Shown: piece by piece, positions 1 through 11,113 of the stretch
How positions within the stretch are numbered: position 1 is the stretch's first letter
Layout of the letters: each line of letters begins with the position of its first letter
Origin: Buxus sempervirens
Taxonomy: Eukaryota; Streptophyta; Magnoliopsida; Buxales; Buxaceae
Reading direction: 5' to 3'
DNA length: 64,000 nt
Assembly: GCA_947561395.2 (NCBI GenBank)
Contig: OX387194.1
Coordinates: forward strand, 15,486,048 to 15,550,047
The notes under the pieces: generated by a model
Told to the model about the DNA's origin: nothing
What the model saw: the letters and a program-made list of their open reading frames with translations, nothing else
The model's database searches: none
Translations under genes and position numbers: made by a program

Positions 1-130
1 CTTTTTAAAAAAATCATGTGGGAGTTCTTGCAGCTCATAATTGAATGGACATGACTTTGGGAGGCGCAATTTGTGAGTCTTTTCGCTCTCCGCTGTTAAT
101 TGATTCCAATTCCAGCGAAGAGGGGGCAGT
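1..130 (+). other. 3' internal end of element C with polypurine tract
   Basis: The last internal bases of a plus-strand LTR retrotransposon that continues off the left edge. A purine run at 117-126 (GAAGAGGGGG) followed by CAGT lies directly against the LTR start. The same PPT layout (AAAGAGGGGCAG then TG) occurs at the 3' LTRs of elements B and A. No coding sequence is visible. Confidence 0.8.
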
Positions 131-202
131 TGTAGACACCCCAAATTGCACCTCGATATAAGAGAAAACCTAAAATGAACCTTAAATACCTTGTTTGAGC
201 CT

Positions 203-510
203 TGACATATGTCAAATACTCAAAAACTCTCAAAATTGGTGCCAACCGTACTGAGTATACGGTTTTTATAATTTTGGTGTCAACCGCCCTGTATGTGCGG
301 TTGCAACCGCACACACAGCATGGTTGAGATCCATGTTTGTTGCGTGAGCTGCCACGTGGCTTCTCGAAGCTTCGGCCGTTGAGCCACGTCGGCAGCAATC
401 AATTAAAGCATAACTGAATTGAACTGTCCTGTATATACGGTTTGGTTAAATTTGCGTAGAAACCGTACTTATAATAACGGTTGTGTTGAAACCGTACTGT
501 GTATGCGGTT
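203..510 (+). promoter_or_regulatory. Palindrome array in U3 of LTR C
   Basis: A perfect 14-bp palindrome TTGACATATGTCAA lies at 203-216 and another, GCGGTTGCAACCGC, at 297-310. Stem-loops with arms AACCGTAC / GTATACGGTT are centred near 255, 472 and 500. A larger hairpin at about 348-395 has GCTGCCACGTGGCT-type arms. All sit 200-500 bp upstream of the TATA box at 712. Confidence 0.7.
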
Positions 511-711
511 TTGGCTGTTTCGAGGATTTGCGAAATGGCTCGATCTCTGAGCCTTATTTACGCATATTACCTCTCTCTCAGGGACTTGAACTCCCTATTT
601 CACCCTCCGAAACCTGCTGAATTACTTCAGTTCAAGCCTTGGAGGAGAATTGGAATAATCTAGAAGGCCTTTTAGGCCTACCCTTGGGACTCTTCTACCC
701 TTGGCTTGGCC

Positions 712-719
712 TATAAATA
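712..719 (+). promoter_or_regulatory. LTR C TATA box
   Basis: TATAAATA in the context GGCCTATAAATAGAGGAG, at the same relative place as the TATA boxes of the B LTRs. Transcription would start about 30 bp downstream. Confidence 0.75.
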
Positions 720-3058
720 GAGGAGTCCTCCTCTTGCAAATGGCTGACAATTTGAAGCTTAGAAGCTCTGCAAGAAGAAGGAGAAGCTCTGCTGGATTGT
801 CTACTCAAGTCTTCAAAGCTACCAAGGTAAAGCTCTAGTTGATTTCAGCACTCTTTTTACATTCCAACTCTCTCATCTTCTACCTTTCTGTAGTGTAAGG
901 CCACTTTGTGTTGATTTGTAGCCCCAAACCTCTTCCAAAGTACATGGGAATTCTCTCTAGCCGTAAAACGTGAAGAGAGAGTCTTGGGAAAAGGAAGGTG
1001 GAATGGATCCTCTAGGCTTAGAACCTACAAATGATGAAGAGCATGCTATGTGGTTATTTTAAACCTACGGATGTTTATTTTCTGATGTTTTGCACTTACT
1101 CATGGAGAAATATGTGAATCCTTGCTCTCAGTAGCAAAGGATTCCATCCTTCTCCTAGGGAGTAAATTTTCACATGTTCACACATCTTTCACCATTTTTT
1201 ATCAAAGAAGCTAGATCTTGGATTTCCATGTTCAATATGGGAAATCTGAATCCATTGGCTTCAAAATGAATCTTAGAACTTCATGAGAGGGTTTTTTGTT
1301 GATTTTTAAGGTTTTGGTCGAATCCACATGCACTGGTTTCCATGTTTTATCCAAAATCCTCAAAACAGGGCAGATCTGTGGCCTGTCTTGGAATGCTTAT
1401 AACTTCATCCTCCGGATGAATTTTTGAGTGATTCCAAAGACATGTGATAGATGGATGTGCCTATTTCATATCTGAAAAATTTCGTCCGCTTTCATATAGC
1501 CAATTTTTGACACCATCTGTTCAAAGTTGGTAAGTCAGTTCAGCCCAGATTGCTAAACTTGCCGCTTTGATGGTGCATCGTTTATTCAATTTTAATCCGT
1601 TTTGAGTGATTCTAATTCCTGAGTTTTCCTTGAGAAGTCTATTTTCATTTCCAATTGATTTCAGTAGATTTTGATCTGTTTTGTGCCTTGGGTGCTCAGT
1701 TGACTCAGAGGTGCTCGCTGGCATAGTCCAGAGCTAATCTGTGGTCTTCTAGGCCTGTTCAAGAGAGCACACAAGTCACATCCGAATAGAATTTGGTGTG
1801 AGGTTCTTTTATTTGGAAAGATGGCACCACATACTTCCTCCATACCAATTTTCATGGATTTTTATTGAGCCAAACTCCACGAATAGGATTTTGAAAATGC
1901 CTACTTAACGCTTTTTCCAAGTTATAACAGCAGATTTCAGATGTGGATTTCTCTCTCGTTTTGAATCGGATTGAGCTGAATTTTTTACTGTATACTCTAC
2001 TATATACCAGTTTTTAAATGGCTTTGGTTTCATTGGATTTGGATTTAAATTGAGTAAGTTATGGTTAATCAAAGCTTTCAAGCTCTTTTGATCTAATTTC
2101 TCCAGATTTGCCTTAGCTTGATTTTCTTCATTTTCACTTGGATTTCCTTTCACTCATGAAGTTTTAGAGGTGATGAATCCACAAAGAGAGTCTAAGCCCA
2201 TTGGACTTCTCATGTGGGATGATCCCACACATTGTGCTTGTTATAAGCACCCTTTTTGTTCATTTCATTAGCAAACAATTTCTAGCATAAGCAAGCATGT
2301 GGTAACCGTCTTAGACGGATGAGTGGGGGTGCCTAACACCTTCCCCTGCTCATAAATAATTCCCCGTACTCAATCTCTGGATTTTTCCTCATCTTAGAGC
2401 CACTTTAGCTCTATTTGGCTTCTATGAACCCTTTGGTGTCCATTCACACCCTAAAATGGATGGTGGCGACTCTATACATTTTATCGATCCCCGCGTGACG
2501 ATATCGGAGGTCATCCGAGATGACAAAATCCATGTCTCACAGATTGGTTTGTGGGCCCCTTAGGTGGGCCCACATGGTGGCCAAGTAAATTTAGTTTATC
2601 TTATTTAATTTTGCCAAAGTGGGCTGGTCACTGGGCTTGGGGCCCGTGATCCAGATTTTGGGCTTGAAAGCCCAGTACTTCGAAGTTTAGGGTTTGCACC
2701 CTAACTTGGTTCGGTTAGCGGGCTCTGGCGGGCCCTACAGGCCCTAGCCCATGGTCTCGGCCAAACCATGCAATTCATATGTCCATTCATAGATCCAGGT
2801 TTGGGTGGGCCGCATTTGGTTTGGCCCGCCCGATTCAATTGGTTCACTTTTGCTTAGCTTGTTTAATCACATGCTTTCGGGTTCATTGGGCTTGGTGGGC
2901 CCCGTTGGAAGGCCCACAAGTGTGCCATGTTGGACCGGTGGTCCAGGTCCCAAGTTGGGTTTCCGGGTGGCCCGGAAACCTTGTTGGTTCAATTGGTTTG
3001 GCTCAACACATCATGAAATTCGGCTAGGCATCACAATATACAAAAAATCACATTCTGG

Positions 3059-3208
3059 TGTGTATCCGGCAACTCAGGCCGGATACACTTGGTCTGCAGG
3101 TGATCTAGCCAGAGTGGCCGGATACACAGGGGCCGTGGGTTATTCGGCATGAGTGACCGGACACACCCAGGCCTCAGGTGATCCGGCCTGAGTTGCCAGA
3201 TCACCCCG
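3059..3208. repeat. Downstream palindrome array of D3
   Basis: Several imperfect stem-loops with arms TATCCGGC / GCCGGATA. The first, 3060-3088, is identical over 29 bases to the one at 4269-4297 next to the D3 TATA box. Homologous D2 sequence at this position instead carries a GCGC-rich repeat (42421-42690). Confidence 0.75.
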
Positions 3209-4268
3209 GAATGGCCTTTTTTGGGTGTTTTGCCATTCGGGGTGTTTTCCAGAGGTCCCTAGGGGCCTTTTAAGAGTCAGGTGGGCCCTCAGATGGGCCC
3301 ACATACGTTCAGGTTTGGGAGAAGCCACCTTTGGCTTCTCCTTCTTGGGCTTTGCAGCAAAACCGTGGGGGGACTTGGGGGTGATGGAGCATGCAAAGAC
3401 CTTGGTGATCATCCAGTCAAGAAAAGACACATCAATTGTTACCTCGCATGTTATTATCAAAAAAAAAATACATGCATGCTTAGACATAGGGAACAACATG
3501 TTGGGTGAGGGGATCATGGAGCATGCAAAGACCTTAACCAAATCAATCAACAATACAAGATGCTCCAGTCGAGAATGACAAGAAGACACCTACTCAGAAA
3601 AAATACGAGAGAAGGCGAGAGAACCAAGACGATAAACAAGGCATCAAGAAGGGAATTTGAGGGGTTATTTAAGGGGTACATTAGATGGGGAGGGGAGGAA
3701 CATGCTCCTCGACAACAAAAACTGCTTAGAATAAGCCCAACAGCCCCAGCTACAAGGCACTAAAAGGTATAAACCTCGGGCTTTCATGCTCCCTAAACTG
3801 GCCTACGTGGGTATCATACTTGTAGTGGCTCCATGCCATGAAAGGAACGCCAAATGCATGCATAAAATCATGCTAAAACAAAGCCATGCAGAACAAGAAG
3901 GCAAACGGAAGAAAATACTACAGAAAAATCTACGTTTAATATATGATGCACGCAATACAGTGGGAAGTCTTACCTTAGGCTTTAAAACCTCTTTGGGGGG
4001 GTGTGCCGGCACTTCCTTTGGGCTTGGATAGCTGCTGGAACTCCTCCTTTTCTCAGCAACAGCAGCAGTTCTCCCTTGCTTCAACCAGAAAATGGAAAAG
4101 AGGGGAGAAGGCAAAGGCTTGGATGGCTTTTGGGATGAAGTGCTGACGTTATTAGGGGCAAAGGAGGCAAGGTGCTCGTGGGAAAAAGTGGGAAAGGGAA
4201 GCTAAAAGCAGCAAAGAAACAGCCAACCCCGGATATGAGCTACTGTTGGCTATTTATAGGCAACTTAA

Positions 4269-4520
4269 TGTATCCGGCAACTCAGGCCGGATACACTAAG
4301 GCCTCTTCTTATCCGGCCTTCATGGCCGGATACACTAAGGCTCCTTTGTATCCGGTCTCCAAGTCCGGATACAAAACATAATCATTTGAAAATTAAATGC
4401 CGCCACGAATTTGTCGGGCGATCGGCGCGAATCTCGCGCGAAAATCTTCTTGTATCCGGTCTTCAAGTCCGGTCATGAAGGGGAGCTAGTGTATCCGGTA
4501 TATGTAACCGGATACAAATC
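4269..4520. promoter_or_regulatory. Promoter-proximal palindrome array of D3
   Basis: At least five stem-loops with arms TGTATCCGG / CCGGATACA at 4269-4297, 4309-4335, 4347-4376, 4451-4478 and 4490-4520. They lie immediately upstream (minus-strand sense) of TATAAATA at 4251-4258. Confidence 0.8.
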
Positions 4521-5073
4521 GAAAAATTACGGATTTGCCCTTCGACTTGACCGATTCAACCGATTTGATCGATTTGACACTTTTGGATATCTAAGGATTG
4601 CCCGTACAAGTTTTTGATATTTAAGATTTAGTCCCCAAGATATTTTGCTGCGTTGGCTGCCACGTGTGCAGTTTCTGCGCCACGTGTGCAGCTTTCGGCT
4701 TTGCAGCCTGGAAACTTTGACAGATCATATCTCACTCATATGAACTCCGATTTGAGCAAACTCAATTGCGTTGAACTCGTATCAGAGCCCTCTATTTAAT
4801 GACATAGGGCTAAGCACTTGGCACGGGCTTTGAGGAAAAGTCAACTTTTGGCATTCCCTTAAGTTTGACTGCCCGCAGAAGCTTCATCCGGACTCCGATT
4901 CCTGCAAACCCAGTTGCGTTGGAACCGTGTCAGGATTCTCTATCCATTGAGATAAAGCAAGGTGGCCAAGTTTTATCTGATTAAAAGGTCAACCTTTCAC
5001 GCCTTAGGATTTGACTTTTTAGTAGGGTTTTGCATTTTTGGCTTTTGAGGAGCGCAAAAATGAGGTGCTTACA

Positions 5074-6420
5074 GCCTCCTTACCCGTGTTGGGTTTTAGT
5101 AGGTCAGCTCCTCGGCTTTTAGTTTATGTTTTGAAAGAAATGTTAAGATTGTCCTTCAGTCTCAGAAGATGCCTTGCTTCTTTTCATGTCTTTGCTCATT
5201 GTTCTTCAATCGGGAGGCTTTCGCCTCAACATTTTTGCAGTTCGGAGATTTGTTGCTCCAAGGACGCCATGTCCTTCAGTCTCGGGAGATGCTTTGTCCC
5301 TTAAGCATACACTTCCATGTTATTCAGATGTGGGAGCTGCCTTGCTCCTCAGGGACGCATTTTTGTGCCATTGAGTTGTGGGAAACACCTTGCTCCAAAG
5401 TTCTTTCAATCTCAGGAGACACTTTGCTCCATTGGTTTTGGAGTCGCCTTGCTCCTTAAGCATACATTTTCATGTTAATCAGATGTGGGAGACGCCTTGC
5501 TCCTCAGGGACACATTTTCGTGCCATTAAGTTGTGGGAGACACCTTGCTCCAGAGTTCTTTCAATTTTGTGAGACACTTTGCTCCATCAATTTCGGAGCA
5601 GCCTTGCTCCGGGGTTGCCTTGCCCTTTCAAATTTGGGAGTTGTTTTGCTCTATAAGCATATACTTTCATGTTATTCAAATGTGGGAGACGCCTTGCTCC
5701 CTTAGGGAAACATTTCCGTGCCATTCAATGGTGGGAGACGCCTTGCTCCTTAAAGGACACATTTCCGTGTCATTTAATGGTGGGAGACGCCTTGCTCCTT
5801 AGGTCTTCAATCTGGGGAGACACTTTGCTCCATCTAGTCTTGAGAGACACTTTGCTCTCTGTGATTTCGGAGTCGCCTTGCTCTAGGGACGCCTTGTCTT
5901 TTTGGTTTCGGAGTCACCTTGATCCAAGGACGCCTTGCCCTTTTTGATTTCAGAGTCGCCTTGCTCCAGGGACGCCTTGCCCTTTTTGATTTCGGAGTCG
6001 CCTTGCTCCAGGGACACCTTGTCCTTTTGGTTTCAAAGTCGCCTTGCTTTGGGGACGCCTTGCCTTTTTTGATTTCGGAGTCGCCTTGCTCCAGGGGCGC
6101 CTTGCCCTTTCAGTCTTGAGAGATGACTTGCTCTCTTGGTTTTGGAGTCGCCTTACTCTAGGGACGCCTTGCCCTTTTTTGATTTTGGAGTCGCCTTGCT
6201 CTAGGGATGCCTTGCCCTTTCAGTCTTGAGAGACATCTTGCTCTCTTGGTTTTGGAGTCACCTTGCTCCTTCTGTCTTCATTTCTTGGAGCCACCTTGCT
6301 CCATAAGGGTAGGAAGATGCCTTGCTCCTTCTGTCCTTTCATTGCTTGGAGGCATCTTGCTCCATTCTGTCTTTAATTTTTGGAGGTACCTTGCTCCATT
6401 TTGTTTTCAATTTTTGTCTG
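5074..6420 (-). repeat. About 42-bp tandem repeat array in 3' region of element E
   Basis: Diverged tandem repeats; the plus-strand consensus contains GAGTCGCCTTGCTCC followed by GGGACGCCTTGCCC. The best-conserved units, about 5880-6250, are spaced about 42 bp apart. Units toward 5250-5850 are longer and include a TTATTCAGATGTGGGAG-like extension. Reading frames across it simply translate the repeat in shifting frames, so it is not a gene. Its place, beyond the post-integrase block of E, fits the variable 3' untranslated region where Tat/Ogre elements often carry satellites. Confidence 0.8.
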
Positions 6421-8071
6421 TACCTACAAAAGTATATAAAATTTAATCAATCAGAATTCATTTGTCTATTGTCAAAGTTATGTGCAAGTCCAAGCAATTC
6501 CTCTTTGATTGAAATATTTTGGGAATTCACCAAATGTTTGGAGTTTCTTCTTTCAAAGTGGGTCCATGGCAAGACCAGTAATCTTTGGGTCAGTCACCTG
6601 ACACTCTTATTTAGACTTATGAAATTATGTCTTTTGGCATTCCCTGCAAGGGTCTCAACACTTTTGCCTTCAATAGCATGCCCCAGGTTAGAATGAAGGG
6701 AATTGTTTTGGTTCAGGGGATTTTCTTGGCACTGCCCTTCCCCAGTTCTTTTGATTTTCTCTCTTGTTTTATTTTTCTTTCCCTGCCCCTGTTTGAGGGT
6801 TGTAGAATGGTTTTTCGCTCATTGGTCCCTCTTTCGGGTTCGGTGCCTTGCCCCAATCTGAGGGCCCTGTCAATTTCTACGAATCATGATCCAACGATCA
6901 GAGAGGATTTATTAGTAGGACGAAACGTAGGCTTTGGTTCCAGTGTTTAGAAATGAAGGATAAACAGGCTCAAACCCTATATAGCTTCACTCTATGGGTA
7001 ACCATTATGTCTAGCCAAAGTTCTTATCTTTCTTTTTTGGTTCTGTCATTGCCAGTTTTTCCAAAATTCAGTGTTACATTCTCTGTAATGAGAAATGACT
7101 TCATAATAGGATGAAATGTAGGCTGGGTTTAGGGGTCCAGAAGAAATGATATGAAGGCTCAAAATTGATGAATGGGGTAAAAGCCATGTCCTGCCCACCT
7201 TTCTTGTTCGGGCTTGCTTCATCTTTTGTTCCTCTAGCTTTGTGTCCATTTTTTATTTGTAACTTTTTCTCCTTTTTCCATCTTTGTTCTTTTCTTTCTT
7301 TTCCTTTCTTGGGTTCTTTACCCCAATCCTTGACTTTTGCTTTTGGGGTTTGCCTCAGCTTTTGTCTTTCTTTTTTCTTTCTTTTCCTTCATTTTTTCAA
7401 AAGGGATTACCCCAGTTCTTTCTTCACATTCTTGTTTTTTGGGTTTTATCCCGTTCTTCCTTTTTAGGTTGCTTTTCGCTTTACCCTATCTTCACCTTGG
7501 TCTTTCTCGTGTCTCCAATTTCATGAAGGTCCATGCCTCAGTTTTGAAGACAGGACATGGTAAGGTCGATGAAGGAATTGTTAGGTCCAAAGTGTTTTGC
7601 TAGGGTTTCATCTTGTGTTAGATGATTTTTTGGGAGAAAATCAAGGATGGCCTTTCATCCTTTCACAGAGAATGCAACTCTTCCTTGTCTTTGCACCATT
7701 AACTGGCTCAAGAACTGTTTTCATCTTTATTCATTTTCTTTTCTTTCTTGCTTTTTTAATTTGCCCCAGTTTGGGGTGGCTAGACATAACATGGGTTAGA
7801 AATGAGACGATCAAGCTCAATCACGTTTGACTAGCGGAATTTGTTTAAAGTGTCTTAGCTAAAAATGGCCTCACATCATTTCATTGGGATCATTAATCCT
7901 GTATCATGTCAGTGACCCTTGATTGGTATGAGCACCTTGCCCCTTCTTTTTTCTTTTTCTTCTCATATCACAGCGTGCCCCTTGTGTTTGTCAAAGTAGG
8001 GTTCAAATGTGATGCTGGTGGGGGATCCATTGGCCATGTCGAAACCCACACAGTTTGTGTTGTTTGGCACA
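6421..8071 (-). other. 3' noncoding region of element E
   Basis: On the minus strand this matches the sequence that follows integrase in elements A and B. Blocks containing CCTACATTTCGTCCTA-type sequence lie at about 7050-7133 and again at about 6880-6935 (A: 60279-60378; B: 27507-27600). A long purine-rich (minus strand) tract lies at about 7255-7490, as in A (60021-60130). Together these identify it as the post-integrase region of a Tat element. No intact coding sequence; interrupted on its right by F1. Confidence 0.7.
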
Positions 8072-11000
8072 TGTAACGCCCCGAACCCGGGTTAGTGCAA
8101 ACCGGCACCTAACTCGAACCCGGTTCGCTACTGTAACAACCCAAGTCCAGTTCAACAACCAAACTCGAGGTGTTACCACGAAGCTGGGGTCAGATACAAA
8201 CCAAGATTCACAATAATTTTAAACTTTACAAATTAATTACATCAGAGTTATGGTGGCCAATAAAACAATTCTTTATTCAATAATATCAATTCAGTTTACA
8301 ATAAGGTTTATTTAATCAACATGTGACATTAATACCAATTACAATTCTACCCATCAAATTAAGACCCCATCTTCGCGATCTCTCCAAGCAACCTGAAAAA
8401 TAATAGGGGAAAACGGAGTGAGATTTACATCTCAGCAAGTAGCAGGTGCATCCAATTTGAAACAGTCCAATATAAGCAAATAGTCATGAGGTATTCGATA
8501 AATCAACGATAAGACGAGAAATCCAAGTTATTCATGGCAATTACAAATAAGGCGATGAAACATATGATCATGTACAAATACCAGTCTCTTGATTGTTAAC
8601 GAGGTAAAACCGACAAAATCGATAAAACACGTGCCATTGCAGGACTCACAAAAATGATAAGTATTTGAGATGACACTCGACTAAATGCTGTTCCACCGTG
8701 CGGCTTAGGGGCAGTGCTACTAATGATACTCAAGCCCCATGCAGCGCAGCTTAGGCAAGAGCCGTAGTCACCGACTTATTGCGCACGAACCCCGCAGAGT
8801 TGGACGTACCACCAACATGCAGCACCAGAATCAATACATGGAATGTGGTCGCTTATCCACATGTACAGGGAATCACCAGCGGCTCACCGGGGTGTCCCTC
8901 CAGACATAGGACCCTCCCAGAGCAAACTAACTTGCAAAGGGAAGCGCGCTCGCAATATAGGAGTAAGTCAACCCAAACTAAATACCACTTAGCTAACCAG
9001 CCAAACTATGGATCCATATACAGCTAAGTCCACTGACACAAACCACGATAAAACCACATACGGGAGGACACGCTAATGTAGGAGGCATACACACTTTTAC
9101 CCGTAAAGGATTACACATCTCTACACAGAGGATTACCCATCTCTGCCGTAAAAGTTGGTATCAACTCGACCACAGAAGCCGTATCACCCAACCGTAAAAT
9201 TAAAGAGAACAACATCATACCACATACCAAACCATACCAGAGTATTCCATTCCATGTGAAATCCATGATTCAATCCTTGCGAATTCCATTAAAGCCTTTT
9301 TCAGAATAACATATGCAAATTTCTTAATTATATTCGAATAAAGCTCATGTATCATAAATTCGATAGAACTAAAGTTTATGAAATTCCAGAATCCAATATT
9401 CATATTGAAAGCTTAAATAAAGTAAGACAAATCTTACTTAGAGTTTCCTTTGATTAATCCCTTTTATTAGAATCCAATTTCCTATATTAACACCTAAGCT
9501 AGTTACTAATAAAATTTTCTGTATTTTATTTCTCTAGCATGTTCTACAAACCTAAAATAAAGTTTAGAATATGTCTATAAGCTATAAGTACCCTTAGTAT
9601 TATTTCTAGCAATATTCATACCCTTTGACTCTTTTATAAACAATCCTTTCATTATAACCTTCTATTTATTGCCTAATCTTTTCCAATTAATTTTATAATT
9701 TTTATAGCTTAATTAGGTCCTTATAAAGATGCTAACATGCTTAACTAATCATAAGAATTATTGCCTATTTATTCGAATTAAAAAATCCCCAAAATCTACA
9801 AATTTTACTTAGAGCGCCTACCTCTACAGGGCTGGGCGGTCCTAGGCGATACTAGGCGCTCGTGCAATTTAAAACAGAATTTTCCAGATTTTCCAATTTC
9901 GGATTCTTATGCTTTTGCTTTATGTTTTCTTGGTCTAAATTAATCTACAAACTTTTTGAAACTTACCTAGAGCCTTCTAGAGTAATTTTTATGAATTAAA
10001 TACCCTCCTACCTTTATTTACATAATCCAACTAAACTTTCTTCATTAATTTGATAATTCCATCAAGAACACAAATCATGAAAATATAAGCAACTTGATTC
10101 CATGTAAATACAGTTCCGTTTAATCCATGCTAACCATATGAAATCATAAAAATCAAAATCATGCAATTCCTCACGTTTTCCAAGGGTTACTACTTGCCTT
10201 ATACGCTAAATCCTTCTTCTATTGCACCTTCTAATTCTGGACCAGAATGTTGCTCCCAACCGCACCAACCTAGACTCTTCCAATTCAAATCTCCACCGTT
10301 CACATTGTAGTTCCATCAGTCACGAACAAAACCTCTAAATTTGAAGGCGATCCACCATAAGGAGTTTCCCCGATCGCGTTTTGATGGTGGCTGGTCAGAC
10401 ACCTCCATTAGAAACCTCCTTCCTTTCTCTCCCTCTTTTCTCTCCATAAGAAACCCACGAAAATCCCCTCTTGTCTAACCTTAGTCTCCTATTTATACTA
10501 GGCTTTAGAAATCCTAAACCAACCCTAATTGACTAATTTAATTTGGGCTAACCCAACCATGGTCTAGTTAATGTCTAATCCTTCTAATTTAATTCCTACT
10601 TTTTCTCCACCTTCTATTTTCTACTCAAACAATACTAATTAAGTTTCTTATTATCTAAACTCATGAAAATAACCTATTTTCGTGCAAAATATTTAATTAA
10701 ACATTTCTATCACTTAAAACCTTATTTTCTCCAAATTAAGACGTGAAATCTCCTATATTACCCTTTTTCCCACTTTTAGGCTTTTATTAATTTCTTTTAA
10801 TTTCTAACTTGTCAAACTAATTTGTTTTCTTCTATTTTCTAATTCTAATTATTATTTGATGATCTATTTACTAATTACCCTTTTCTGAAAATTACCAAAA
10901 TACCCTTTTTATTCTTTTAGGCTAATTTCATTAAAATTCTTTCTTTATTTTCAACTTAGAACTTATTTGAATTAATTATCCTCTAAATCTTCACTTTTTA

Positions 11001-11077
11001 TTTTAACTAGGACTTAACTCATATTTTATTTTATTTATTATTTATTTATTTATTAGGTGAAAATTCGGGGTTTTACA
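8072..11077 (-). mobile_element. Solo LTR F1 (minus)
   Basis: A 3.0-kb unit bounded by TGTAACGCCCCGAA and TTCGGGGTTTTACA with perfect 5-bp target duplications GCACA (8067-8071 and 11078-11082). Orientation is taken from F2: the minus-strand start TGTAAAACCCC, followed by a TAAATAAATAAATA-rich stretch, matches the start of F2. A TATAAAT (minus) lies at 10491-10497. There are no PBS, PPT or pol, so it is a solo LTR left by LTR-LTR recombination. It is AT-rich apart from a GCGC-containing cluster at 9812-9872. Small reading frames inside look spurious. Confidence 0.9.
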
Positions 11078-11113
11078 GCACATTCCATCTGTCAAATTTG
11101 GTTGTTCAGGTTT
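11078..11113 (-). other. 36-bp remnant of element E between F1 and B
   Basis: A short piece of E framed by the F1 target duplication (GCACA) on the left and the B target site (GGTTT) on the right. It shows that F1 and B inserted 31 bp apart in E. Confidence 0.8.

Larger units (their letters stand above)
131..2541 (+). repeat. 3' LTR of element C (Tat-type)
   Basis: The LTR begins TGTAGACACCCC and ends CATGTCTCACA, the same termini as the LTRs of element B, to which it is clearly related over most of its length although its U3 palindrome motif differs. TATAAATA is at 712-719. A PBS-like TGGCGACTCT is at 2464-2473, 68 bp before the LTR end. The flanking GATTG at 2542-2546 should be one copy of the target duplication; the other copy lies outside the window. 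The LTR interrupts the D3 LTR, so C inserted into D3. It has no protein-coding capacity; short reading frames inside it are spurious. Confidence 0.85.
2542..5073 (-). repeat. LTR D3, minus orientation, left part outside window
   Basis: Read on the minus strand it starts TGTAAGCACCTCATTTTTGCGC at 5073, matching the start of D1 and D2. It shares with D2 (about 41815-42260) and D1 the block rich in GGGCCC/GGCCCAC words. Its outer end is lost because element C inserted at 2541/2542. TATAAATA (minus) lies at 4251-4258. Paired CACGTG boxes lie at about 4662-4700. It probably inserted in E at the 5073/5074 boundary. Solo or full-length status cannot be judged. No credible coding sequence. Confidence 0.75.

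Noticed and set aside
5100-6446. Several overlapping Leu/Cys-rich frames
   Set aside because: Translations of the 42-bp repeat in all frames.
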